Below are positions 55,598-64,000 of a stretch of DNA of 64,000 nucleotides, in pieces. The position numbers and the translations under genes are program-made. The notes below the pieces were generated by a model. It was not told the DNA's origin. It worked only from the letters and a program-made list of their open reading frames with translations, and ran no database searches. Position 1 is the stretch's first letter. Each line of letters starts with the position of its first letter. Source of the stretch: Nitrosomonas oligotropha (lineage in GTDB: Bacteria > Pseudomonadota > Gammaproteobacteria > Burkholderiales > Nitrosomonadaceae); the NCBI RefSeq assembly GCF_009833085.1, contig NZ_QRBZ01000004.1, forward strand, positions 1-64,000, in the 5' to 3' direction.

Positions 55598-57921
55598 AAC
55601 TTAATTCCTTGTGTTTGTAATTCCAGAAGATTCTGATTTTCAGGTTTGTACTTCTCTTGACTGAAACCAAATGTCTCAATTCCAACACGTATAAGATTCG
55701 GTTCAATGCCTAATGCCCAAGCGGCACCCACAGCTGCCAATATATTCTCGATTGCCTGCGTGCTTTTCGCCCCGCTTTCTGAAGCGATCTCACGCAGGTT
55801 GATCAGTACCAATTCATTTGAACCCGATATCAGTACAACTCTGCCATTGCGGACTACTACAGCGCGTTTGCCCTGCGTAGGTCCGGTTCCACTTGCGCAA
55901 TGTTGCTTAATCACGGGTAGCTCCGGTTCAATGCTGAAATAAATCACTTCACCGTGACACAACTCGGACATTTCAACCAGCATTTCATCGTTCGCATTGA
56001 TGACTGCCGCGCCGACCGGTAGTTTTATATCTTTTTCCACATCGTCAATGGCCGCAGCGGTCGGTGTCACCATATCGACTTGCGAACGGAGCACCGTATA
56101 AACCTGTTTATGCGTTTCAATCCCGTGACGGCCAAAATGGTGCGCAGGATCGATATTGGTGATTACACCTACCTGGCAACTATCGTATGCCAGTCCTTCA
56201 TTCAATAGCACATCAAAACCATTTTCAAAAACAGCAGCTTCAACTGTCGGATTGAGTAAGGTGCGATTAGCTGCCGCCCAGTTGGCGCTGTTGTTTTTAT
56301 CAATTTGCCGATAGTCCAGATACAGTCCATCGCTGCAAGCCAAACCGGTTTGCTTGCCGGACAGAACAAGCAATCTGGCAACAAGGTAAGCAACCGATGT
56401 TTTGCCATAACTTCCGGAAATTCCAACAATGGGAATGCGGCCGTTTTCCTGGTCTGGAAATAAGTGATCGACAATCGCTTTTCCGACCGGCCGGGGTTTA
56501 CCAACCGCCGGTTTAATATGCATCAGCAAGCTTGGACCTGCGTTGACTTCTACTATGGCGCCGCCTTGTTCATTCAATGGACGTGAAATATCGCTGGTGA
56601 CCAGATCGATACCGGCAATATCCAGACCGATGACGCGCGCTGCTAGTGATGCAATAGACGCCGTCGACGGATGAACTTGATCGGTCACATCGAACGCATG
56701 ATTACCATTGCGTTGAATCAAAACCTTAATGCCGGTTGGCACGACGGAATCACGCTGATACCCTTGGTGAGCGATTTCCATCTGTGCCGCGCTATCCAAC
56801 CGGATCAAATTGAGCGGATGATCTTCTGTCGATCCACGCCGTGGATCGGAATTGATTTGCGATTCGATTAACTCGGCAATGGTTGAGACGCCATCTCCTA
56901 TGACTGATACTGAATCGCCACGCGTAGCCGCTATCAGGCGTCCACCGACAATCAACAAACGATGCTCGGTTCCGGCAATATAGCGTTCGACCAGTACCTC
57001 CGTCCCTTCCCGTAACGCCATGCGGTAAGCCGATTCGATTTCTTCCCGCTGGCTTAACTCAATAAAAACGCCACGTCCATGATTTCCATCGCAAGGTTTT
57101 ATGACAACCGGCATGCCAATGTCATTCGCCGCTTCCCAAGCAGCTTCGGCGCTTTCGACAATGCGCCCTTCCGGAACAGGAACACCGCAGGATTGCAACA
57201 ATGATTTTGTCAGATCCTTGTCACGGGAAATACCCTCGGCAATGGCGGGTGTCCGGTCTGTCTCGGCTGTCCAGATGTGGCGGCAGCGCGCGCCATGGCC
57301 CAGTTGCACAAGATTTCCTTTTGCAATGAGTCGGGTGGCTGGAATATTACGAGCCATTGCAGCATCTACAATGCATGCTGTGGAAGGTCCGAGCCAAAGC
57401 GAATCGACCATATCGCGAAGATGCTCGATTGCTCCCTCGACATCATAAAATGGGGAGTCGGATTGCTGAAAATTCATCGCGGCTAAAACCAATTCACGCG
57501 CGGAATGTAAAGCAGCTGTAGTGATTTCCGCTTGCCAGGCGCTTAATGCGACTTTATAAACACCGCGCACCGAAGTTTCACGCGCTCTGCCAAAGCCGCC
57601 GCGCATACCCGCCAGGTTCTGAAGCTCCAGAGTGACATGCTCAAGAATGTGGCACGGCCAAGTGCCATCTTTGACACGGCGCAAAAAACCGCCGCGTTCT
57701 TCATAGCTGCAACGGTGCTCAATCAGAGACGGTAACCATTCGGAAAGCCGCTCATAAAAACCTGGAATCTTATCGGAAGGAAAATCTTCCAGTTCACCAA
57801 TATCCACGGTTGCTTCCAAAGCGGGATAATAAGTCCACATGTTGGGACCATTTAAGTGTTTGATTTCAAGAAATTTGATATCTTTAGTACTATCGCAGCC
57901 TAAATTTAAGGAGTCAGACAT
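55594..57921 (-). CDS. cyanophycin synthetase paralogue, C-terminally short
   Basis: The 775-residue first gene of the operon matches CphA through the N-terminal region (IKHLNGPNMWTYYPALEATV), the ATP-grasp domain (VVIKPCDGNHGRGVFIEL near 270-287) and the Mur-ligase central domain. The P-loop reads GISGSYGKTS near 505, where CphA has TGTNGKTT. The protein then stops soon after the FGFSQEKY region; the Mur C-terminal subdomain with the DYGHNPDA motif is missing. A related shortened CphA2 type is known in cyanobacteria, and a CphA' paralogue in other betaproteobacteria. Its specific role cannot be read from sequence. Residual ATP-grasp activity is likely (inference). Confidence 0.85.
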   Translation of the reverse strand: MSDSLNLGCDSTKDIKFLEIKHLNGPNMWTYYPALEATVDIGELEDFPSDKIPGFYERLSEWLPSLIEHRCSYEERGGFLRRVKDGTWPCHILEHVTLELQNLAGMRGGFGRARETSVRGVYKVALSAWQAEITTAALHSARELVLAAMNFQQSDSPFYDVEGAIEHLRDMVDSLWLGPSTACIVDAAMARNIPATRLIAKGNLVQLGHGARCRHIWTAETDRTPAIAEGISRDKDLTKSLLQSCGVPVPEGRIVESAEAAWEAANDIGMPVVIKPCDGNHGRGVFIELSQREEIESAYRMALREGTEVLVERYIAGTEHRLLIVGGRLIAATRGDSVSVIGDGVSTIAELIESQINSDPRRGSTEDHPLNLIRLDSAAQMEIAHQGYQRDSVVPTGIKVLIQRNGNHAFDVTDQVHPSTASIASLAARVIGLDIAGIDLVTSDISRPLNEQGGAIVEVNAGPSLLMHIKPAVGKPRPVGKAIVDHLFPDQENGRIPIVGISGSYGKTSVAYLVARLLVLSGKQTGLACSDGLYLDYRQIDKNNSANWAAANRTLLNPTVEAAVFENGFDVLLNEGLAYDSCQVGVITNIDPAHHFGRHGIETHKQVYTVLRSQVDMVTPTAAAIDDVEKDIKLPVGAAVINANDEMLVEMSELCHGEVIYFSIEPELPVIKQHCASGTGPTQGKRAVVVRNGRVVLISGSNELVLINLREIASESGAKSTQAIENILAAVGAAWALGIEPNLIRVGIETFGFSQEKYKPENQNLLELQTQGIKL

Positions 57922-58218
57922 GGCATTTGAATCGGTAAGAAGAGATGCTATTAACGTTACTCAAATTGATAGGTTTACAAAAAACAAAACAATTTTTACA
58001 AACGTCACTTAGGCTACTCTCAAGGAAATTACAGTATAACTGATTAAGTTAATTACGAATCAATTAGATAAATTGTAAACATGATCATTCTGCATGAAGT
58101 AACCGGCATAAAATAATTATCGATTACTCGTCTTATGGTTCTTTTTGTTGACAAAAGTTTGCTTAGATTCAGAATATATAATGTTTTTATGATTCCCATT
58201 ACTTGTAACAGGTGACTT
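57922..58218. promoter_or_regulatory. divergent A+T-rich promoter region
   Basis: This 297-base spacer separates the cyanophycin operon (minus) from the CorC-like gene (plus). On the plus strand TTGACA (58148-58153) and TATAAT (58177-58182) are both present, but 23 bases apart, so which pair makes a promoter is unclear. No operator repeat was recognised. The minus-strand side (57922-58050) is A+T-rich. Confidence 0.35.
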
Positions 58219-59511
58219 TTGGAAGATATGCCGTTGCACATCATGCTGATTGCATTGGTGTTTTTGTTAGTTTTGTCAGGCTTTTTTTCCCTCTCTGAAA
58301 CCAGTATGATGGCGATTAACCGCTATCGCTTGCGGCATCTCGCCAAGCAAGGTCATCGCGGCGCCCGGCTGACCATAAAGTTGCTCGATCATACAGACCG
58401 TTTACTGGGTGTCATTCTCCTCGGCAACAACTTACTGAACACCGCTTCCGCAACTTTGGTCGCCATTATTGTTGCGACTTTATTTGCTCACGATGATTTT
58501 GCTTTGCTTATGGGAACAATCGCTGTGACCTTTGCTATTCTGGTATTCAGCGAAATCACCCCGAAAGTCATCGCCGCCGCTTATCCTGAAAGGATTGCCT
58601 TAGCCGCCAGCTATGTATTGACGCCATTGCTGATTATTTTCTATCCCATTGTATGGTTCGTTAATTTATTCGTCAGCGGATTGCTAATTCTGTTCCGGTT
58701 AAAACCGCAAAAAGGCAGCCTGGAGCAGAAGATCAGCACGGAAGAACTGAAAACATTGGTACTGGAAGGCGGACATTTTATACAGCACAAGCATCAAAGC
58801 ATGCTATTGAATTTGTTCGATCTGGAAACGATTACCGTTGACGATGTCATCGTGCCGCGTAGCCAGATCGAAGCGATAGACCTGAACGCGGATGACGAAA
58901 TTATTCATACGCAATTGCTGACTTGCCACCATACCCGCTTGCCGCTATATCGTGAACGCCTGGATAATATCGTCGGCATTGTGCATGTGCGCAAGGTATT
59001 GAATCAAATGCAGGGAGGAAAAATAACCGCGGCTACGCTTGAAAAAGTGATGCGTGAGCCCTATTTCGTTCCTTCCGGAACATCCTTATTTTCGCAACTG
59101 CAATTGTTCCAGGAAAACCAGAAAAGAGTCGGTCTGGTCGTCGATGAATATGGCGAATGGCTGGGGCTGGTCACACTGGAAGACATTGTTGAGGAAATCA
59201 TCGGTGAATTCACCACGCAAGCGCCTAATCTGGCCAGTACTTTCTCGAAACAGGACGATGGTAGTTTTATTGTCGAAGGCAGCACCTTGCTGCGCGAATT
59301 GAACCGCAAGCTGGGTTTTCAATTTCCGCTGGATGGGCCAAAAACTTTGAATGGGCTGATCCTGGAGTATTTCGAGGATATTCCGGAAGCCGGAACCGGT
59401 CTTAACATTGCCGGTTACCCGATGGAAGTGATTCAAACTAAAAACCGGGTGGTAAAAACTGTTAAAATCTTTCCTGTCGCTGTAACGGCCGAGATGAAGC
59501 ATGCCGAGTAG
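58219..59511 (+). CDS. HlyC/CorC-family (CNNM/CBS) transporter-like protein
   Basis: The 430-residue protein has a DUF21 membrane domain (LVFLLVLSGFFSLSETSMMAINRYRLRHL, then further helices to about residue 165), two CBS domains (VDDVIVPRSQIEAIDL through MREPYFVPS) and a CorC_HlyC C-terminal domain (GSFIVEGSTLLRELNRKLGF). Such proteins are linked to Mg2+/Co2+ homeostasis. The start is TTG at 58219, six bases after AGG; homologues begin ME-x-x-PL. An ATG at 58228 is the alternative. It is followed by tRNA-Arg. Confidence 0.88.
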   Translation: MEDMPLHIMLIALVFLLVLSGFFSLSETSMMAINRYRLRHLAKQGHRGARLTIKLLDHTDRLLGVILLGNNLLNTASATLVAIIVATLFAHDDFALLMGTIAVTFAILVFSEITPKVIAAAYPERIALAASYVLTPLLIIFYPIVWFVNLFVSGLLILFRLKPQKGSLEQKISTEELKTLVLEGGHFIQHKHQSMLLNLFDLETITVDDVIVPRSQIEAIDLNADDEIIHTQLLTCHHTRLPLYRERLDNIVGIVHVRKVLNQMQGGKITAATLEKVMREPYFVPSGTSLFSQLQLFQENQKRVGLVVDEYGEWLGLVTLEDIVEEIIGEFTTQAPNLASTFSKQDDGSFIVEGSTLLRELNRKLGFQFPLDGPKTLNGLILEYFEDIPEAGTGLNIAGYPMEVIQTKNRVVKTVKIFPVAVTAEMKHAE

Positions 59512-59637
59512 TTAAAAGGACAGAACGGATTATTCTTGCAGCGCACCCCTGCAACGATCAGTAAACCGGGTTGGACGGAAATAACAAAAGCGGTTATCCT
59601 TGCGCCGCAATTATGACTTGAAGATTTATTCATCAAA

Positions 59638-59714
59638 GCGCCCATAGCTCAGCTGGATAGAGTACCGCCCTCCGAAGGCGGGGGTCGCACGTTCGAATCG
59701 TGTTGGGCGCGCCA
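59638..59714 (+). tRNA. tRNA-Arg (anticodon CCG)
   Basis: A 77-base cloverleaf: acceptor GCGCCCA pairs with TGGGCGC near the 3' end, followed by G and an encoded CCA. The D-arm is GCTC...GAGT, the anticodon stem CCGCC/GGCGG closes the loop CTCCGAA (anticodon CCG at loop positions 34-36), and the T-loop is GTTCGAATC. It decodes CGG. It sits between the CorC-like gene and ribE. Confidence 0.95.
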
Positions 59715-59782
59715 ATGTTTTTCTAATTCGTTAAAGCATATCCAATCATTCATACCATGATGAATTTCTAGAACGCGTTGAA

Positions 59783-60388
59783 ATGTTTACCGGAATCGTA
59801 CAAGCGGTGGGGGAGATCAAACAAAGTCAACCCATCCATGAACAGAGCAAGCACGGATTATCCCTAAATATTTCCTCGGGTGGGCTGGATCTCAGCGATG
59901 TGGCGCAGGGCGACAGCATCGCCATCAATGGTGTCTGCCTGACGGTTACAGCATTAACCGGAGACTTGTTTACCGTCGATGTTTCACAAGAAACGTTAAA
60001 TTGCACCCAAGGGCTCGACCGGACCGGTGTTCACGTCAACCTGGAAAAAGCCATGCGCTTGTCCGACCGTCTGGGCGGCCATTTGGTCAGCGGGCATGTG
60101 GATGCTGTTGGCACTGTGGTGAAGTTTGAACCTGCTGGCGAAAGCTTTGTATTGGTCATTCAAGCGCCGGAATCCATCATGCGGTTTTTAACGCATAAGG
60201 GTTCGATTACCGTCAATGGCGTCAGCCTGACGGTCAACCGGATTGAAGGCAATGTTTTTTCAGTCAATCTCATTCCGCATACGTTGGCGATGACGAATCT
60301 GAAAGAACTTGCCCCCGGCATGCTGGTGAACCTGGAAACTGATATGCTGGCCCGTTATGTGGCAAGATTGTTAAACATTGAAAGTTAG
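59783..60388 (+). CDS. ribE: riboflavin synthase subunit alpha
   Basis: The 201-residue enzyme dismutates two lumazines to riboflavin. It has the duplicated beta-barrel: MFTGIVQAVGEI at the start, GDSIAINGVCLTVTAL in the first half and the equivalent KGSITVNGVSLTVNRIEGN in the second. Both substrate-site repeats look complete. ribBA follows after 15 bases, so the riboflavin genes form an operon. Confidence 0.95.
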   Translation: MFTGIVQAVGEIKQSQPIHEQSKHGLSLNISSGGLDLSDVAQGDSIAINGVCLTVTALTGDLFTVDVSQETLNCTQGLDRTGVHVNLEKAMRLSDRLGGHLVSGHVDAVGTVVKFEPAGESFVLVIQAPESIMRFLTHKGSITVNGVSLTVNRIEGNVFSVNLIPHTLAMTNLKELAPGMLVNLETDMLARYVARLLNIES

Positions 60389-60403
60389 CCGGAGTAGACA
60401 GAT

Positions 60404-61495
60404 ATGAGTATCAGCGCCATCCAAGACATCATCGCCGATCTTAAAATGGGCAAAATGGTCATTCTGGTTGATGAAGAAGATCGCGAGAATGAAGGCGATC
60501 TGGTTCTGGCCGCCGATTTTGTGTCGCCGGAAGCGATCAACTTCATGGCGACTCATGGGCGCGGCTTGATTTGCCTGACCTTGACCGAGGAACGCTGTCA
60601 TCAGCTGGATTTGCCCTTGATGGTATCGGCCAATCGCGCGCCGCTGGGTACCAATTTCACGCTTTCCATCGAAGCATCCAGCGGTGTGACGACCGGTATT
60701 TCCGCGGCGGATCGCGCACGAACTGTTCAGGTTGCGGTCAAACCCGATGCCAAGCCGCAAGACATCGTGCAACCGGGTCATATCTTTCCGCTGATGGCGC
60801 AAAAAGGCGGCGTATTGGTGCGCGCCGGACATACCGAAGCCGGTTGCGATTTGGCCAGAATGGCGGGCTTGACGGCGGCATCGGTGATTTGCGAAATTTT
60901 GAAAGAAGACGGTAGCATGGCGCGATTGCCCGACTTGATGGTGTTCGCACAAAAGCATCAACTCAAGATCGGCGCGATTGCGGATTTGATTCAATACCGC
61001 AGCCAAACCGAAAGCTTGGTGACGCGGGTCGCGCAACGCACGATTCAAACGCTGCACGGCGAATTCCTGCTGGCGGCTTACCGCGATGAAATTGCCAATA
61101 CCGCCCACTTGGCCTTGGTCAAAGGTGAAATCAATCCGGCGACCGAGACATTGGTGCGGGTGCATGAACCGTTATCGGTGGTTGATTTGCTCGACATTCA
61201 TGACAATACGCATTCCTGGAATATCCATGACGCGATGCAATTGATCGCCGAAGCGGGGCAAGGTGTTATCGTCCTGCTGCACCGGAAAGAAAGCCCGGCA
61301 AAACTGATTGAACGTGTACAATCGCAGGAAACGCATGTTTCCAGCTCGCTCAAACCGGATCTGCGCGACCATGGTATTGGCGCGCAAATATTGAAAGACC
61401 TCAATGTAGGAAAAATGCGGTTAATGGCGACACCCAGAAAAATGCCCAGCATGACGGGATTTGGTCTGGAAGTAACACGGTATGTGGAAAAATAA
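60404..61495 (+). CDS. ribBA: 3,4-dihydroxy-2-butanone-4-phosphate synthase with degenerate GCH II domain
   Basis: The 363-residue protein starts with an intact DHBP synthase (RibB): DEEDRENEGDLVLAADFV at 23-40 with the acidic metal ligands, FMATHGRGLICLTL, and HTEAGCDLARMAGLTAA. The C-terminal half (from about 212) aligns with GTP cyclohydrolase II but lacks the zinc-binding cysteines: where RibA has CLTGDVFGSLRCDCG, this has PLSVVDLLDIHDNTHS. So the RibA activity is probably absent and GTP cyclohydrolase II is expected elsewhere in the genome. This fusion with a dead RibA part occurs in other betaproteobacteria. Confidence 0.9.
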   Translation: MSISAIQDIIADLKMGKMVILVDEEDRENEGDLVLAADFVSPEAINFMATHGRGLICLTLTEERCHQLDLPLMVSANRAPLGTNFTLSIEASSGVTTGISAADRARTVQVAVKPDAKPQDIVQPGHIFPLMAQKGGVLVRAGHTEAGCDLARMAGLTAASVICEILKEDGSMARLPDLMVFAQKHQLKIGAIADLIQYRSQTESLVTRVAQRTIQTLHGEFLLAAYRDEIANTAHLALVKGEINPATETLVRVHEPLSVVDLLDIHDNTHSWNIHDAMQLIAEAGQGVIVLLHRKESPAKLIERVQSQETHVSSSLKPDLRDHGIGAQILKDLNVGKMRLMATPRKMPSMTGFGLEVTRYVEK

Positions 61496-61563
61496 AAACC
61501 ATGATTCTCCATTCCCGGTGATCACGCCGCCATTGCAACTAATTAACATAACAGGAGCCGGAT

Positions 61564-62046
61564 ATGCCGTACTATGACGAAATACTTGAGTTTGAGCCTA
61601 ATCTGGATGGATCGGATTTGCGCATCGGCATTGTCATGAGCCGTTTCAACATCGATATCGGCGAAGGTCTGCTTGGCGCCTGTACGGCGGAACTCAAGAA
61701 GAATGGCGTGCTGGATTCCAATATCCTGATTACGACCGTTCCTGGCGCATTGGAAATTCCATTGACGCTGAAAAGAATGGCCATGTCCGATCAATTCGAC
61801 GCGCTGATTGCTTTAGGCGCGGTGATTCGCGGCGACACGTATCATTTTGAAGTGGTCGCCAACGAGTCGGCGCGCGGCATCCTGATGGTGCAGCTGGAAG
61901 CGGAAATTCCCGTGGCCAATGGCGTATTGACCACCGATAACGAGGATCAGGCGATTGCCCGGATGAGCACCAAGGGCACCGAGTCCGCGCAAGTTGCGCT
62001 GGAAATGGCCAATTTGCATATTAAAATTGATGAAATCGATTTATGA
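61564..62046 (+). CDS. ribH: 6,7-dimethyl-8-ribityllumazine synthase
   Basis: The 160-residue enzyme condenses the RibB and RibA-pathway products to lumazine. [19 protein letters not shown] (20-38), [17 protein letters not shown] (60-76), [26 protein letters not shown] (80-105) and [17 protein letters not shown] (118-134) are all present. It would form the icosahedral capsid typical of lumazine synthase. It is coupled to nusB by a 4-base overlap. Confidence 0.97.
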   Translation: MPYYDEILEFEPNLDGSDLRIGIVMSRFNIDIGEGLLGACTAELKKNGVLDSNILITTVPGALEIPLTLKRMAMSDQFDALIALGAVIRGDTYHFEVVANESARGILMVQLEAEIPVANGVLTTDNEDQAIARMSTKGTESAQVALEMANLHIKIDEIDL

Positions 62047-62543
62047 ACAACGCCGTGACAGAAACTGATCCATCCATCGACGGCAAAACGGAAAAATACA
62101 AAAGCCGCCGCCGGATAGCGCGCGAATTTGCCGTGCAGGGTATCTATCAGTGGCAAGTGGCTGGCGGTACGGCCAGCTTTATCGAGCAGCAGTTACGCGA
62201 ATCCGACGAATTTAAGCATGTCGACGATAAGCATTTTGTGCATGTACTGCATGGCGTGGTGCAGCATGCCGAGGAATTGGAAACAATCATCCAGCCGCAT
62301 TTGGATCGTACTTTGAATGAACTCAGTCCGGTAGAGTCGGCGATTTTGTTGCTGAGCACTTTTGAGTTGATTCATCACCCGGAAATCCCCTACCGCGCCA
62401 TCATCAACGAAGCCATTGAACTGGCCAGAACATTCGGCGGCAGCGACGGCTATAAGTATGTCAATGGCGTGCTGGATAAATTGGCCATTCAGCTGCGCGC
62501 TGTTGAAACCTCGGCGCCCAGACCGGTAAAAAACCGCCTCTAG
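62043..62543 (+). CDS. nusB: transcription antitermination factor NusB
   Basis: The 166-residue all-helical protein binds boxA RNA with NusE for rRNA antitermination. Typical text is [20 protein letters not shown] near 20-39, [40 protein letters not shown] and [13 protein letters not shown] near the end. It overlaps ribH by ATGA and precedes thiL by 12 bases, the common ribH-nusB-thiL-pgpA order. Confidence 0.95.
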   Translation: MNNAVTETDPSIDGKTEKYKSRRRIAREFAVQGIYQWQVAGGTASFIEQQLRESDEFKHVDDKHFVHVLHGVVQHAEELETIIQPHLDRTLNELSPVESAILLLSTFELIHHPEIPYRAIINEAIELARTFGGSDGYKYVNGVLDKLAIQLRAVETSAPRPVKNRL

Positions 62544-62555
62544 TATCACACCCGC

Positions 62556-63527
62556 GTGGCCTCGGAATTCGATATCATCCGCCGCTATTTCAAGCGGCCT
62601 GTAACGAATGCAATACTCGGAGCCGGTGACGACGCGGCACTCATCAGTGTACCGGCCGGAACAGAATTGGCGATATCGGCCGACACATTGGTCAGCGGCA
62701 GGCATTTCTTTGCCGATGCCGATCCTTACCGGCTCGGCTACAAATCCCTGGCGGTTAATCTATCCGACATGGCTGCCATGGGCGCCAAGCCGCGCTGGGC
62801 ATTACTGGCGCTGACACTACCGGAAGAATTAGTAAACCAGAATACAGCATGGCTGGCAGAATTCAGCCAAGGCTTTTTCGCGCTTGCTGACCGCTATCAT
62901 GTCGAATTGATCGGCGGCGATACCACCGCCGGGCCATTGAATATCGGCATACAGATCATCGGTGAGGTTGCAGCCGGAAAAGCGTTACGCCGCAGCGGCG
63001 CGCAACCGGGCGATGACATCTGGGTCTCCGGCAAGCTGGGCGATGCCGCTTTGGCGCTGCGCCATGAATTGCAACAAATCACCTTGGAACCTGAAGAAAT
63101 CGCGCAATGTCTGCCGTCGTTATTGACGCCGGTAGCCAGGGTCGAGCTAGGGCAACGCCTGACCGGTCTGGCGCACAGCGCCATCGACATCTCCGATGGT
63201 TTGGCAGCGGATTTGGGGCATATTCTGGTTGCTTCAGAAGTAGCCGCTTGTATTAATATGACTGATATACCTTGTTCAGCGGTATTAAAAAAATACCGGC
63301 AGCAATCAATGGCCATCGATTGTCTGCTGGCGGGCGGGGATGATTACGAGTTATGCTTTACGGCAGCTAAAACAAAGCGCCGGGAAATTGAAAAAATGTC
63401 CGGCGAATTATCTCTGCCGCTCGCCCGTATCGGCGAAATTTATTCCGGCGCGGGATTGACGGTAAAAGATGCGCAAGGCAAGGCAATGACATTGGATAGC
63501 AAAGGATATGACCACTTCAACACCTGA
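62556..63527 (+). CDS. thiL: thiamine-monophosphate kinase
   Basis: The 323-residue enzyme phosphorylates thiamine phosphate to thiamine pyrophosphate. SEFDIIRRYF opens the protein, ILGAGDDAALISV and ISADTLVSGRHF follow (metal-binding Asp cluster), then YKSLAVNLSDMAAMGAKPRWALLALTLP, and later AIDISDGLAADLGHIL and LLAGGDDYELCFTA. The start is GTG at 62556. Its 3' end overlaps pgpA by 20 bases. Confidence 0.95.
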   Translation: MASEFDIIRRYFKRPVTNAILGAGDDAALISVPAGTELAISADTLVSGRHFFADADPYRLGYKSLAVNLSDMAAMGAKPRWALLALTLPEELVNQNTAWLAEFSQGFFALADRYHVELIGGDTTAGPLNIGIQIIGEVAAGKALRRSGAQPGDDIWVSGKLGDAALALRHELQQITLEPEEIAQCLPSLLTPVARVELGQRLTGLAHSAIDISDGLAADLGHILVASEVAACINMTDIPCSAVLKKYRQQSMAIDCLLAGGDDYELCFTAAKTKRREIEKMSGELSLPLARIGEIYSGAGLTVKDAQGKAMTLDSKGYDHFNT

Positions 63528-64000
63528 AATTGACAATTCACCCAGTTCTCCAGCGCCGCAATTCCAGCCGAATGCGGATTTTGTCTATAGCCATGCCGCT
63601 CCTTTCATCGCATTCTCCGGTGGCGCGGGACTCAGTCCATTTGCTCCCGGCACGGTGGGAACACTCGTTGCCTTTCCATTATTCTGGCTATTCAATCATT
63701 ATCTGAGCCCGGTTTATTTTCTCTTGCTGATCGACATCATGTTTATTACCGGCATCTGGGCGTGCGGTCTTTGCGGCAAAGCGCTGGGCGATCCGGATCA
63801 TGGCGGCATGGTCTGGGATGAAACCGTAGCGTTTCTGCTGGTGCTGTATTTCACCCCCGATCATTGGGCCTGGCAATTGGCGGCATTTGCATTGTTTCGC
63901 CTGTTTGACATCGCCAAACCCCAGCCGATCCGGTATTACGATCAACATCTGAAAGGCGGGTTTGGCGTCATGTTCGATGACATGGTGGCCGCTTTCTTTA
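63508..64000 (+). CDS. pgpA: phosphatidylglycerophosphatase A, 3' end cut by window
   Basis: The frame is open to the end of the window (about 164 codons seen). After an unconserved hydrophilic N terminus of about 30 residues it reads FIAFSGGAGLSPFAPGTVGTLVAFPLFW, then GDPDHGGMVWDETVAFLLVLYF, then FRLFDIAKPQPIRYYDQ and GGFGVMFDDMVAAFF. These are the family's motifs (GxxPxAPGTxGT, DxxxVWDE and FDxxKPxPI). It removes a phosphate from phosphatidylglycerol phosphate in the inner membrane. The ATG at 63508 lies inside the thiL end; a later start near FIAFSGG is possible. Confidence 0.93.
   Translation, partial: MTTSTPEIDNSPSSPAPQFQPNADFVYSHAAPFIAFSGGAGLSPFAPGTVGTLVAFPLFWLFNHYLSPVYFLLLIDIMFITGIWACGLCGKALGDPDHGGMVWDETVAFLLVLYFTPDHWAWQLAAFALFRLFDIAKPQPIRYYDQHLKGGFGVMFDDMVAAFF

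Noticed and set aside
59638-59714. tRNA-Arg as an integration (att) site
   Set aside because: No integrase, no repeated tRNA 3' end and no island follow; normal riboflavin genes begin 69 bases later.

Overview
The window reads as chromosome of a betaproteobacterium, most likely a member of the Nitrosomonadaceae (Nitrosomonas-like ammonia oxidiser). This is inferred from gene content, not from a database search: a beta-type dcw cell-wall/division cluster, a cyanophycin synthetase pair, a malyl-CoA lyase with malate-CoA ligase subunits, a PEP-CTERM protein with HAF repeats, and a RibBA protein whose GTP cyclohydrolase II half is degenerate. No rRNA or ammonia-oxidation gene lies in the window, so the genus is not proven. 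No phage, plasmid backbone, CRISPR array or integrase was seen.

Layout. 1-1080 is a small accessory patch: a 10-bp palindrome, the C-terminal remnant of a ParE toxin, and an HI0074/MNT nucleotidyltransferase pair. 1154-6609 is the origin-type partition block: a parS site, mnmG, rsmG, parA, parB, a Trm112-like zinc protein and an ADP-ribosylglycohydrolase-like gene. 6864-9989 holds mcl, mtkA and mtkB, which together would convert malate to acetyl-CoA and glyoxylate. 10084-12495 is A+T-richer accessory DNA: the HAF/PEP-CTERM protein, paired REP hairpins, and a REP-associated tyrosine transposase (RAYT) that appears decayed. 12728-26761 is mixed housekeeping and envelope genes (YqhA-like, CinA-like amidase, acyltransferase, alpha/beta hydrolase, DUF748 giant, FKBP isomerase, PAS-chemoreceptor, DUF4139, VanZ). 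26931-31925 is a minus-strand run: a 24-residue membrane peptide, deoxyinosine glycosylase, phosphoglycerate mutase, fatty-acid desaturase, HIT protein, LicC-like nucleotidyltransferase and cysteine desulfurase. 31979-33730 is a small defence-type patch: a second HI0074/MNT pair and an Abi_C/HEPN-type gene.

34769-52584 is a complete, tightly overlapping dcw cluster, mraZ-rsmH-ftsL-ftsI-murE-murF-mraY-murD-ftsW-murG-murC-murB-ddlB-ftsQ-ftsA-ftsZ. It is preceded by a textbook MraZ operator (three TGGGA boxes at 10-bp spacing over a TTGACT-N17-TAAAGT promoter). 53024-57921 is the two-gene cyanophycin operon, convergent with ftsZ; its first member lacks the C-terminal Mur-ligase subdomain. 58219-64000 holds a CorC/HlyC-type protein, tRNA-Arg(CCG), and the riboflavin/nusB/thiL/pgpA run, with pgpA cut by the window edge.

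The best candidates for a second look are the C-terminally shortened cyanophycin synthetase paired with a full one, the RAYT element (start codon and one HUH histidine both altered, REP ends still present), the parS site beside parAB, the MNT plus Abi_C patch next to the dcw cluster, and an overlooked 24-residue membrane peptide. I saw no convincing wholly new system; the accessory patches are variants of known families.
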